A stretch of DNA of 12,098 nt, from the NCBI GenBank assembly GCA_023647555.1, contig JALRLY010000230.1, positions 1 to 12,098 of the forward strand, written 5' to 3'. Positions 1 through 6,762 of the stretch are shown piece by piece (position 1 is the stretch's first letter; every line of letters begins with the position of its first letter). Source of the DNA: Pancytospora philotis (Eukaryota > Microsporidia). Below the pieces are notes generated by a model. The model did no database searches, had not been told where the DNA came from, and saw only the letters and a list, made by a program, of their open reading frames with translations. Both the position numbers and the translations under genes were made by a program.

Positions 1-1025
1 ACATCCTCAAGGTAATACTGATCTGGTAGATTGGCTGATTTGGGGTCTATCGAATGTAATAAAATACGCTCGACAAATCCATCCAATAATGTATCTTCGT
101 TCAATGCAGCAAGTTTGATGATGTCCGAATGGATGCCTTTCAACGCTAAATCAAACTCACGTATGATAACTACCCACATATCGACTCTATTCCATAAAGC
201 AAAAATAGCTTCAGATGCAACATCCTGTTTAAACAAGTCGCATAGCTTTCTAGTATCCTGATATTTTGAAATCCTCGATTTTTGCTTATAAAAATAGTCG
301 ACAAGTTTGCTCTTGAAATCAGTGTACCACTCAGTTGTGAAGCAGCTATCGTTCAGTTTAACGTACTGCGCCCAGACCATCTGATTGTTGTGTTTTGACC
401 ACGTGGTTGCCCCTTTTCTGCTCAAAATGATATCGCAGTCATCGCTATACGCTCGTAACACGCCTATACAGCCAGCTACAAAAGTCTGCAAAAGTTCGAC
501 AGTTTCATTACTTGTGAATAACTTTGATAGTTTTTCTTTAAATGCTATGCAAACGCTCTTAACCCCCTCCTCGCGACTCCCGCTCGAAGTGAGCCTAAAA
601 TATTCATCTATGGAATCGCGAAGTGCTGCAGACATGCCCTGCCTAATATTACCGTACCATATCTCATAAGCGGCCCGCAGTTTATCGAGACTATGATTGA
701 TCGACGTTAGATCCAAATAAATGTCGGCCCCGGGGTCTGTTCCCTGAAACTGGCAATAAGCAAGCGCTGGCGGTGCTGCATTGACAGTAATGTCCTGCGC
801 AGCGCTGCTGCTTGCCGCGGCATCACTAGAGCTGCAAGGTAAAGACTGGTCGGGGTTAGCCGCGCTGGCAACGCAGCTCAGCTGCAAAATTTTTACCGCT
901 GCTGCAATCATGGGCTCGCCTGATTCCAATTTTTTACGATGCTGCGTGGATGGAGCCGTCGCATTGTTGAGTATCAACGCTTTACCAATTAGTGGGCAGA
1001 GTGAGCACCATCGTCTATGGAGCAT
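1..1025 (-). CDS. Hypothetical protein, 5' part, runs off left edge
   Basis: The reverse strand has one frame with no stop from a TAG at about 1085 down to base 1. The first in-frame ATG is at 1025-1023 and gives at least 341 residues. I do not recognise the family. The start contains a small Cys motif (CSLCPLIGKAL) and a basic stretch (QHRKKLE). A Ser/Ala-rich linker follows, then mostly helical sequence, including a segment near residue 120 (SINHSLDKLRAAYE ... AALRDSIDEYF), and finally Trp/Tyr-rich helices. A faint resemblance in pattern to SRP68 (basic RRLR stretch, then repeated helices) is only a hypothesis. Codons are clearly less GC-rich at third positions than in the neighbours, which suggests relaxed or fast evolution or a different origin. 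The frame is real coding sequence in my view because it stays open for 1 kb with ordinary protein composition, while the forward-strand frames here are short and broken. Confidence 0.7.
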   Translation of the reverse strand, partial: MLHRRWCSLCPLIGKALILNNATAPSTQHRKKLESGEPMIAAAVKILQLSCVASAANPDQSLPCSSSDAAASSSAAQDITVNAAPPALAYCQFQGTDPGADIYLDLTSINHSLDKLRAAYEIWYGNIRQGMSAALRDSIDEYFRLTSSGSREEGVKSVCIAFKEKLSKLFTSNETVELLQTFVAGCIGVLRAYSDDCDIILSRKGATTWSKHNNQMVWAQYVKLNDSCFTTEWYTDFKSKLVDYFYKQKSRISKYQDTRKLCDLFKQDVASEAIFALWNRVDMWVVIIREFDLALKGIHSDIIKLAALNEDTLLDGFVERILLHSIDPKSANLPDQYYLED

Positions 1026-1070
1026 ACATGCTGTACCGTTAACAAACTGACTTTCGATGCATCTGTTCAC

Positions 1071-1128
1071 CAGCACGGCAAATCCCTAAATTTCGACGGT
1101 ATATGTCACGCAAGCGCCGTGAAGCCAT
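1071..1128 (-). other. Possible upstream coding exon of the left-edge gene
   Basis: A second reverse frame, offset by one base from the main frame, has an ATG at 1128-1126 and encodes MASRRLRDIYRRNLGICRA before it would stop at 1041-1039. Removing a 40-base segment at 1070-1031 would join it in frame to the gene ending at base 1. That segment starts GTGAAC and ends TTAACGGTACAG, with a TTAAC branch-like element nine bases from the end. This is inference: the 5' site is not a canonical GTAAGT, and a sequencing frameshift or a genuine start at 1025 are equally possible. Confidence 0.3.
1083..1097 (-). promoter_or_regulatory. AAATTT/GGG-type start-proximal motif
   Basis: On the reverse strand this reads CGTCGAAATTTAGGG, about 60 bases upstream of the ATG at 1025. 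It resembles the AAATTT plus GGG/CCC blocks next to the other starts in this window. If the gene instead starts at 1128, this copy would lie inside coding sequence, and a second block (TTTTTTGCAAATTGGCC, around 1157-1173) would serve. The role is inferred from resemblance only. Confidence 0.3.
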
Positions 1129-1327
1129 TAGAGAGTGCTCACGATACTGTAGAGGCCAATTTGCAAAAAATGATACGAAATTTTTGTACACGTGGCCAAA
1201 CGAAAATAAGCAACTGTACCTCACCAAACGGGGCAGCTCACATCCACACGGCTGCTGATAGTGTTATGGTGGTACCCAAGCATATAATGAACGCCGGACG
1301 GCGCTCGCTAATGGCGAGATCAGCAGC

Positions 1328-1354
1328 GCAAAATTATTTATTTATCATTTTCGG
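1328..1354 (+). promoter_or_regulatory. AT-rich promoter element before the 1355 gene
   Basis: A strongly AT-rich run (GCAAAATTATTTATTTATC, then ATTTTCGG) sits immediately before the ATG at 1355. The surrounding DNA is more GC-rich. It is a degenerate match to the AAATTT-type block seen at other starts and could also act as a TATA-like element. The very short distance to the ATG implies a tiny 5' untranslated region. Confidence 0.4.
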
Positions 1355-1873
1355 ATGCAAATGAGCCCTAAGATGCCAAGTTTAGACTTGAGCAGCGAGA
1401 GCGTGTGCGCGACGGGGCGCCTGCGCGAGGACCTGAGCACGATAAAGAGCAAGTTCGAGCGGATGGTTGCGATCCAGCACGGCATCCTCAACGATTTTTT
1501 GGAGATCAACAACAGGCTCGACAGCGAGGACTACGAGGAGCAGTCCGAGGAGCCGGGCAAGCGGCGCAAGAAATGGGGCAACCGGGACTACGAGTTTGTG
1601 GGCGTGTCGCCGAAGGCTGCGCTCGAGGACATCGCGGAGATCTTCGAGGAAAAGTTTGTCAGAACTGCGAAGAGCGCGTCGACGAGCTTCAAGAAGAACG
1701 ACGCGGTCACGTGCATCCTGGGCAAGCGCAAGTACAGCGGGATTGTGTTCAGCGTCAACGACAAGGAGGTGACCATAAAGACGACCGACCGCAAGAAGAT
1801 CAAAATTTCGTGGGAGAAGGTCGTTAAGGGCGATATCCAGCTGCTCAAGAGCAGAGATGACAATAAATACTAG
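1355..1873 (+). CDS. Small coiled-coil protein with SH3/Tudor-like C-terminus
   Basis: This encodes 172 residues. Residues 20-55 look helical (LREDLSTIKSKFERMVAIQ and following). Next come an acidic stretch (EDYEEQSEEPG, 58-68) and a basic KRRKKW patch (69-74). Residues 112-156 alternate short beta strands with a KND turn (FKKNDAVTCILGKRKYSGIVF, then KEVTIKTTD), as expected of a small SH3/Tudor/KOW-like barrel. A chromatin reader such as an SGF29-like subunit or an SMN/SPF30-type Tudor protein is possible, but SGF29 has a tandem Tudor and no diagnostic residues are visible, so I leave the family open. The start could be either ATG, 1355 or 1361 (MQMSPKM). The forward frame is preferred over the open reverse frame because of its GC-rich third positions and hydrophilic, Lys/Glu-rich product. 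An AATAAA overlaps the last codons. Confidence 0.8.
   Translation: MQMSPKMPSLDLSSESVCATGRLREDLSTIKSKFERMVAIQHGILNDFLEINNRLDSEDYEEQSEEPGKRRKKWGNRDYEFVGVSPKAALEDIAEIFEEKFVRTAKSASTSFKKNDAVTCILGKRKYSGIVFSVNDKEVTIKTTDRKKIKISWEKVVKGDIQLLKSRDDNKY
1862..1867 (+). terminator. Possible polyadenylation signal AATAAA
   Basis: AATAAA lies within the last codons of the 1355-1873 gene, a few bases before its stop codon. In compact microsporidian-like genomes, 3' untranslated regions are very short and such signals can overlap the coding end. Chance occurrence cannot be excluded. Confidence 0.3.
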
Positions 1874-1970
1874 GGACATAGCCGATTTTATGCGTAAATG
1901 ATGATTTTTTGCTCTAACTGCTTATCATTCTACGCACTAGGCTGCCTGAAACACCAGTCGGGTTAACGCT

Positions 1971-1988
1971 GTTTCACCGGCGTGAAAC
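1971..1988. repeat. Inverted repeat upstream of the acid phosphatase
   Basis: GTTTCAC-CGGC-GTGAAAC is a perfect 7-base inverted repeat with a four-base spacer, ending 36 bases before the ATG at 2025. It could be a binding site for a dimeric regulator or a hairpin in the leader. This gene is the one without a clear AAATTT-type block next to its start, so a different control element is plausible. The function is inferred. Confidence 0.45.
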
Positions 1989-2024
1989 CCAGACTTCGTA
2001 AAAGCCGGGCTGCTGGCGGGCTGA

Positions 2025-3908
2025 ATGCGCCTATCTCGCTGTATTCTAGCCGTGTCGAGCGCGTGTGCGGCCATGTATACTGTTAGTGGCGCGAGGAATG
2101 GCAGGCAGCGGGAGTATTGCCGGCCCGCGTACGGGATACCGAAAACAGACATGACTGTTAGTAAAGTGCTTGTGCTCTTCCGCCACGGCGACAGAGCACC
2201 GCTTGCCGGCGGAAGCAAGGCGTGGGAGGGCAAAGAGTGCATTGGCTGCGCCAATGGGACATGTGCCAAAACAAAGTGCGAAAACGGAATGCTGACGTCC
2301 CTGGGATACAAACAGGGCCAGACACTGGGCGCATTCCTGAAGAAGAACTACGGCGGGCTTTTCGCTGACACGAGCACCGTTGAGGCCAGATTCAGCGGCG
2401 TTGATCGCACCGAGGCGATGCTTACGGCAGTGCTGCAGGGGCTCGGGCTGAGAGGAAGCGCGTATGCCGCGGACCCGGCGCTACTCGCCGACCAGGCATG
2501 CTACAAGCTGCACTCCGCTTGGGAGATCGAGAGCAACGCGCGCATCAACTACCTGGAAGTGGACGGCTACCTCACGAGCATGTGCAACCGCATCCCGATA
2601 GAGTGCAGCACGCGCAGCTGTGGAAAAGGCAAAATTATGGAAATGGTCAACTCCATGATGGGAAACTACAAGAAGCTCATGGAGCGCTTCCACGACGATT
2701 TGCCCGTAATGGCTGCGCTGTTCAAAGAGTATGCCCAGCTTCTGCTCAGTGTTATCGATGGCAAACCCAGCGCGGTGCTCCTTTCAGCGCACGATTCTAC
2801 CGTTTCAAAGCTGCTGAACGGCCTCAATACAAACATCCGTACGGTGCCTTCGTACGCGAGCACTGCTATTCTGGAGGTGCTTTCGGACCGCGCGGGCGCG
2901 CAGCATGCCCGGCTGCTCTACGAAGGAAAGGCGGTCGCCTTCGGCCCGAAAAAGGGGCTTCTGGTGCCGCTCGACGAGCTCCGGGCCTACCTGAGCAGCA
3001 TTGCCGCGCAGAAACCGGCGATTGACGCGGTGTGTGCGGACTACAGAGAGAACCGTGTGGACTCGGCCGCCGCGAGAGCTTCGATCGCCGAAGCACTCGA
3101 CCCCGGCCTTACTGCGAGCTGGAGCCGAACTGATAAGCCAGGCGTGGCGGCCCCTTTCAGCATGAGGAAGACACTGGTCGTCAGCTTAGAGCATGTCAGG
3201 AACTATCTGCTCGACGCCAACCGGTCCCTTCTCTTCGCAACCGGCTGGGAGGTGCCGCGGGACAGCCTGCTAGCTGCCAAAGCCGAGAAAGTCAGTGAGC
3301 CTCCCTCTGAGCAGGAGAACGCGAGGCCAGCTAAGAAGCCCAGGAAGAAGAAAAAGACCAAGCCACGCAAAGCGAGCAGCAGCTCAGACGCTAAAGCAGA
3401 CGCCGAATGCAGCGATATTGCAGAGAAAAAGACAGAATGCGACAGTGCGCCCAGCTGTAGCTGCGGCAATAAATGTCCTGCACGCAATGCTTGCTCCTGC
3501 GGCGATAAGTGCACCTGTGGCGATAAGTGCACCTGTGGTAGGGGCGCACCCCAAGCCGCTGGAGCAGCTGCCACATGCAACTGCGGCTGCCAGGCCTCAC
3601 GCCCGCAGGGAAACAGTGATAACTGCTCAGAAGCTAAGCCCTCATGCTCAAAATGCAGCTGTGGCGCGGAGCAGGGAACCTTGTGCGAGCAGGCTGAGAG
3701 CGCGGTTGACAATGGTTGCGGCTGTGCAAAGCGTCGCAACAAGCCACGCTGCGGCGTAATAGAAGGCTGCAAAAAGGAGGACGCCTCCTCGAAGTTCTGC
3801 GGATTCTCTAGGCAAGTAGAAACATACACCTATTCAGAAATAGAGCCCGTGCCGGTTCCAGTGTGCAACAATAATTCGAGCACCTTTTGCCCCACTTGCG
3901 CTGCATAG
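2025..3908 (+). CDS. Secreted histidine acid phosphatase with Cys-rich tail
   Basis: This encodes 627 residues. Residues 1-23 look like a signal peptide (MRLSRCILAVSSACAAM...). The histidine acid phosphatase core is clear: RHGDRAP at 53-59 with nucleophile His54, a second conserved Arg region (RFSGVDRTEAM, 122-132), and the acid-catalyst motif AHDSTVS at 255-261 (His256, Asp257). The family hydrolyses phosphomonoesters by a phosphohistidine intermediate, usually outside the cell or in the secretory path. The core seems to end near residue 410. Residues 437-449 form a Lys/Arg cluster (KKPRKKKKTKPRK) that contains heparin-binding-like XBBXBX spacing. Residues 462-625 carry 27 cysteines in CxC, CGDKC and CSC patterns, like a metallothionein or a disulfide-linked wall protein. 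The tail shares the frame and base composition of the core, so it is a true fusion and not a read-through. A spore-wall or host-contact role is inference. The convergent DusA-like gene follows after 173 bases. Confidence 0.9.
   Translation: MRLSRCILAVSSACAAMYTVSGARNGRQREYCRPAYGIPKTDMTVSKVLVLFRHGDRAPLAGGSKAWEGKECIGCANGTCAKTKCENGMLTSLGYKQGQTLGAFLKKNYGGLFADTSTVEARFSGVDRTEAMLTAVLQGLGLRGSAYAADPALLADQACYKLHSAWEIESNARINYLEVDGYLTSMCNRIPIECSTRSCGKGKIMEMVNSMMGNYKKLMERFHDDLPVMAALFKEYAQLLLSVIDGKPSAVLLSAHDSTVSKLLNGLNTNIRTVPSYASTAILEVLSDRAGAQHARLLYEGKAVAFGPKKGLLVPLDELRAYLSSIAAQKPAIDAVCADYRENRVDSAAARASIAEALDPGLTASWSRTDKPGVAAPFSMRKTLVVSLEHVRNYLLDANRSLLFATGWEVPRDSLLAAKAEKVSEPPSEQENARPAKKPRKKKKTKPRKASSSSDAKADAECSDIAEKKTECDSAPSCSCGNKCPARNACSCGDKCTCGDKCTCGRGAPQAAGAAATCNCGCQASRPQGNSDNCSEAKPSCSKCSCGAEQGTLCEQAESAVDNGCGCAKRRNKPRCGVIEGCKKEDASSKFCGFSRQVETYTYSEIEPVPVPVCNNNSSTFCPTCAA
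3501..3536 (+). repeat. 18-base tandem repeat in the Cys-rich tail
   Basis: Two identical 18-base units (GGCGATAAGTGCACCTGT) stand in direct tandem and continue into a partial third unit (GG). They encode the CGDKCT repeat of the phosphatase tail. Identity at the DNA level, including synonymous positions, points to recent duplication and therefore to possible copy-number variation between strains. Confidence 0.8.
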
Positions 3909-3984
3909 AATCAGCGCTCAGCCGATGAGCCAGGCAGCACAGCCCAGAATTGTCTAAGGCCAAAGAATGGCGCACCGCTACTGA

Positions 3985-3990
3985 AATAAA
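3985..3990 (+). terminator. Possible polyadenylation signal AATAAA
   Basis: AATAAA lies 77 bases after the stop of the acid phosphatase, in the 173-base gap between two convergent genes (3909-4081). The rest of this gap is AT-rich and I see no RNA gene or other open frame in it. Confidence 0.4.
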
Positions 3991-4081
3991 TTATGCAATA
4001 TCATTTTAATTTGACGGGGTAATTTTACATTGATCGTCGACTGAGGCAAGCCGTTTGGCCTCTTACAACCACCCTTTAAAG

Positions 4082-5056
4082 CTAGCAGAGGTGCGGCTCT
4101 AACTGCGCCATGATCTGGTCGAAGCCGAGCTCGTTGTGCGCCATCTCCGACAGCAGCTTCCGAAATGCCTTGTTATTGCCCTTTCCGCGCCGCACGTTGT
4201 TGAGGGGAAGCAGCACTTTCGACTTCGAGCAGAAGAAGTCGGCAGCCTCAGAGAGGTAGCCGCGGACAGCAGCGCCCAGCAGCTGCAGGCTGGCAAGCTC
4301 TGCATACTCGTGATCCGCAGCATGCTCAGCCGCGAGCAGCGCATCGTAGTAGCTGAAGATGAAGGGGTCGTCCACCGCGTGCCGGCCGATCATGAGGCCG
4401 TCGAGGTTGCCGAGCACATCCAGCCCGTTCCGCGCGATGCCGCCGTTGAGGGCTATGAAGAGATGCGGCATGGCCGCCTTGAGGTCGTACACGAACTGGT
4501 AGTTCAGGGGCGGAACCGTCCTGTTCTGCTTCGGGTTCAGGCCCTTGAGCCAGCACTTGCGTGCATGCACGTAGAACTTGCGGCACGGCGTTTCCCGCGA
4601 TATGCGCTCGACGAAGCCGCGGAAGAAGTCGTAGGAGTCGAGCTCGTCGACGCCGATCCGGATCTTCAGAGAGAGGACCGCGCCCGTGCGCCCGTGCACG
4701 GCGTTGATGATATCGACGACCCGGCCGGCGTCGCGCATCAGGATCGCGCCGAAGCAGCCCGACTGCACGCGGTCCGACGGGCAGCCGCAGTTGAGGTTGA
4801 AGTCGTGCCAGCCGAGCGCCACCAGCTTCTCCACCGCGCGCGCAACATCATCGGGCTCGCTCCCGCCGATCTGCACAACGGTGCGCGGCTCGGGCTGGCC
4901 GAGAATGTGCTGCAGCTTCTCGTCGCTCGCGTAAATGACCGTGTTGGCCACGATCATCTCCGTGAACAGCACTGCGCTCGGCGCCATCTTCCGCGTGAAG
5001 AGCCGGAACTGCGGCGTGGTGACTTTGAGCATCGGCGCTAGACTGAGCTCCACCAT
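4082..5056 (-). CDS. dusA-like: tRNA-dihydrouridine synthase, DusA type
   Basis: This encodes 324 residues of an FMN-dependent enzyme that reduces uridine to dihydrouridine in the tRNA D-loop. Visible family motifs: APML (7-10), TEM (32-34), QIGGSEP (62-68), NLNCGCPSDRVQSGCFGA (87-104) with catalytic Cys92, KIRIG (131-135), VHARKCWLKGLNPKQNR (163-179) and NGG (204-206). CPSDRVQ and HARK-WL-GL-PK-NR are hallmarks of bacterial DusA; eukaryotic Dus1-3 have different sequences around the catalytic Cys. The C-terminal helical tRNA-binding part is also DusA-like (KAFRKLLSEMAHN). The open frame extends upstream to 5221, but I place the start at 5056: family homology begins about five residues later and a promoter-like block ends at this ATG. 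A six-codon upstream frame (5079-5062) overlaps the leader. It lies in tandem behind the Bre1 gene with a 183-base gap. Confidence 0.9.
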   Translation of the reverse strand: MVELSLAPMLKVTTPQFRLFTRKMAPSAVLFTEMIVANTVIYASDEKLQHILGQPEPRTVVQIGGSEPDDVARAVEKLVALGWHDFNLNCGCPSDRVQSGCFGAILMRDAGRVVDIINAVHGRTGAVLSLKIRIGVDELDSYDFFRGFVERISRETPCRKFYVHARKCWLKGLNPKQNRTVPPLNYQFVYDLKAAMPHLFIALNGGIARNGLDVLGNLDGLMIGRHAVDDPFIFSYYDALLAAEHAADHEYAELASLQLLGAAVRGYLSEAADFFCSKSKVLLPLNNVRRGKGNNKAFRKLLSEMAHNELGFDQIMAQLEPHLC

Positions 5057-5073
5057 CTGGGCTAAAAATGTGC
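5057..5073 (-). promoter_or_regulatory. ATTTTTAGCCC block at the DusA-like start
   Basis: On the reverse strand this reads GCACATTTTTAGCCCAG directly before the ATG at 5056. It closely matches the block before the Bre1-like start (AAAATTTTATAGCC). A second, stronger copy (AGAAAATTTTTGGGC) lies at 5110-5096. The position beside the ATG supports the shorter start. Confidence 0.45.
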
Positions 5074-5183
5074 ACGCATTTTCAAGCAGCCAACGGCCCA
5101 AAAATTTTCTAAACCGTGGGCGCGAGACAGCACATCCGCCGAGCAAGAGAGAGCGAGCGCCAAAATCGGTCCATACCATATGA

Positions 5184-5189
5184 TTTATT
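5184..5189 (-). terminator. Possible polyadenylation signal for the Bre1-like gene
   Basis: AATAAA on the reverse strand, about 50 bases beyond the stop of the RING ligase gene and upstream of the DusA-like start. This position supports separate transcripts for the two tandem genes. Confidence 0.35.
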
Positions 5190-5239
5190 TTCCAAGCTGC
5201 ACAGCGCAGCAGGCCAAACAAAAGCGCACGTACGCACTT

Positions 5240-6745
5240 TCATACCTGGCCCGTAGACGAGGTGTTCAGATAGAGCTTCTTGACGTCGCTCATCGCGAAG
5301 TCGACGTCGCACGTGGGGCAGCGCCTGTGCCGCGACTTGAACTGGCTCGTGACGCAGTCCATGCAGAAGCAGTGCATGCACTTGACGATTGTGCAGTTTT
5401 TGATATTTGTGTTGCAGAGCGAGCACCGGAGCGCGCGCTGGTACATCTCTATGTTCTCGAGCGCGGAGGCGAGGCCGTCCCGCTGGCATATGCTCTTGTA
5501 CGTGCCCACCGTCTTCTCGTACTTCATGTTGTTCTGCTCGCTGAGCGCCAGCTTGGCCTGCACGCGCTCGAGCTCCGCCAGCGACGCCCTGTGCGCGGCC
5601 TTAGCGTTCTGCAGCTCGCCGCCGAGGGCCGCCAGCTTGTGCTCCGCCTCTGCGAGCGCAGCCCTGTGGCGCTGCGTCCGGGTGTCCTGCTCCGCCTGCG
5701 CGGTGGCGAGCGCCCTCTCGCGCTCGGCCAGCGCGCCGCTCATCTCCGAGAGCTCCTCGCGGCAGCCGTCGAAGCGCCGCTTCTCGCGCTCGATGAAGGC
5801 GCGGTCGTCGTCGAGCAGCTTGAGCTTGTTCTGCAGCTGCGCGTTGTCGGCAAACATGGTCTGCTGCCGCTTCTGCAGCCCGGAGATCTGCGTCTCGAGC
5901 TCCTGGTTCGTCCGCACCGACCTCTCAAACGCCTCGGCAACGCTGCGCAGCTCCTCCGTGAGAATGGCCTCCACGCCGTCGGCAGGCGCGGCGCTGATGT
6001 GCGATTTGGCGCGCAGGAGGCTGTCCTTCTCCTTTATTTGATCCTCGAGCATGCGCACCATCTTCATCGCGTCGCGCGTCGTCTTGTCCGCGACGGCGAG
6101 ATCGGCCGTCATCGTGAGAAAGCGCTCGCGGTACTTGGAGACCTCCAGCTGCGCCTCGTGCACGGCGCCGGCGGTCGCTGCGATATCGAGCGCGGCCGGC
6201 GCCTCGGCGGCGGGGCGCACGCTCTCGCGCAGGCTCTTCTCCAGCCGCTCGATCTTGTCCTTGTAGCGGCCGGCGCGGTTCTGGTGCTCGAGCCTCAGAT
6301 CCGCGGCCTCCTGGCGCTGCCGGTCGCACTGCTTCTTGAGCTGCAGATTCTCCGCGCTGAGCTCCGCCAGTATCTCCTTGTCGGCGACGGACTGCTCGCT
6401 GATGCAGACCCGCTTCGCCTGCGAGTCCTCGAGCGTCCGCTGGCGCTCCTGCAGCGCGCGCACCGTCGTCTGCAGCGCGCGGATCGACTCGTCGCGGCTC
6501 TTCAGCTCGGCGCCGGTGTCCTTCGGGCACCAGAGGTTCTCGCTGCTGTTGACGGGGTTCTCCTGCTCCATGCCGAGCGCGCCGCAACCGCCGGCGCCGT
6601 GCTTGTACTCGCCCATGCGCCGGTAGAGGTACTCCTGCTGGCGCGCGCCGAGCCCGGACTTGTCGAGCAGCGATCTGAGCTCAGAAACGGCCGCGCGCAG
6701 CTTGGCTTTGAACGCCTTCGCGTGTATTTTGTTCGCAGCAATCAT
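5240..6745 (-). CDS. BRE1: Bre1/RNF20-type E3 ubiquitin ligase
   Basis: This encodes 501 residues. Almost the whole length up to residue 430 is coiled coil, with Glu/Lys/Gln-rich heptads and only short breaks (an AAEAPAALDIAATAG linker near 180). The C-terminus has an intact C3HC4 RING at 441-479: Cys441, Cys444, Cys456, His458, Cys461, Cys464, Cys476, Cys479, followed by DVKKLYL. The arrangement (C-terminal RING after long coiled coils, with NIKN between the first Cys pairs and DVKKLYL after the last) is that of Bre1, which ubiquitylates histone H2B with the E2 Rad6 during transcription. It is shorter than the usual 700-1000 residue family members, as expected in a reduced genome. The start at 6745 is fixed by an AAAATTTT block that ends at this ATG. 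A long forward-strand frame across the same DNA is a GC-driven shadow. It is divergent from TAF2. Confidence 0.9.
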   Translation of the reverse strand: MIAANKIHAKAFKAKLRAAVSELRSLLDKSGLGARQQEYLYRRMGEYKHGAGGCGALGMEQENPVNSSENLWCPKDTGAELKSRDESIRALQTTVRALQERQRTLEDSQAKRVCISEQSVADKEILAELSAENLQLKKQCDRQRQEAADLRLEHQNRAGRYKDKIERLEKSLRESVRPAAEAPAALDIAATAGAVHEAQLEVSKYRERFLTMTADLAVADKTTRDAMKMVRMLEDQIKEKDSLLRAKSHISAAPADGVEAILTEELRSVAEAFERSVRTNQELETQISGLQKRQQTMFADNAQLQNKLKLLDDDRAFIEREKRRFDGCREELSEMSGALAERERALATAQAEQDTRTQRHRAALAEAEHKLAALGGELQNAKAAHRASLAELERVQAKLALSEQNNMKYEKTVGTYKSICQRDGLASALENIEMYQRALRCSLCNTNIKNCTIVKCMHCFCMDCVTSQFKSRHRRCPTCDVDFAMSDVKKLYLNTSSTGQV

Positions 6746-6762
6746 GGCTATAAAATTTTGCA
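6746..6762 (-). promoter_or_regulatory. AAAATTTT/GCC block at the Bre1-like start
   Basis: On the reverse strand TGCAAAATTTTATAGCC abuts the ATG at 6745. The AT core contrasts with the GC-rich coding DNA around it. It is one of the best copies of the shared start-proximal motif, with no room for a long leader. Confidence 0.5.

Noticed and set aside
1382..1879. Reverse open frame of 165 codons over the small Tudor-like gene
   Set aside because: Arg/Leu/Ala-rich antisense composition; the forward frame has a promoter-like element and a plausible fold.
4136..5041. Forward open frame of 301 codons opposite the DusA-like gene
   Set aside because: No recognisable motif; the reverse strand carries all the Dus catalytic motifs.
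5057..5221. N-terminal extension of the DusA-like frame to an ATG at 5221
   Set aside because: Homology begins only after the ATG at 5056, start-proximal motifs lie within the extension, and it would run nearly to the end of the Bre1-like gene.
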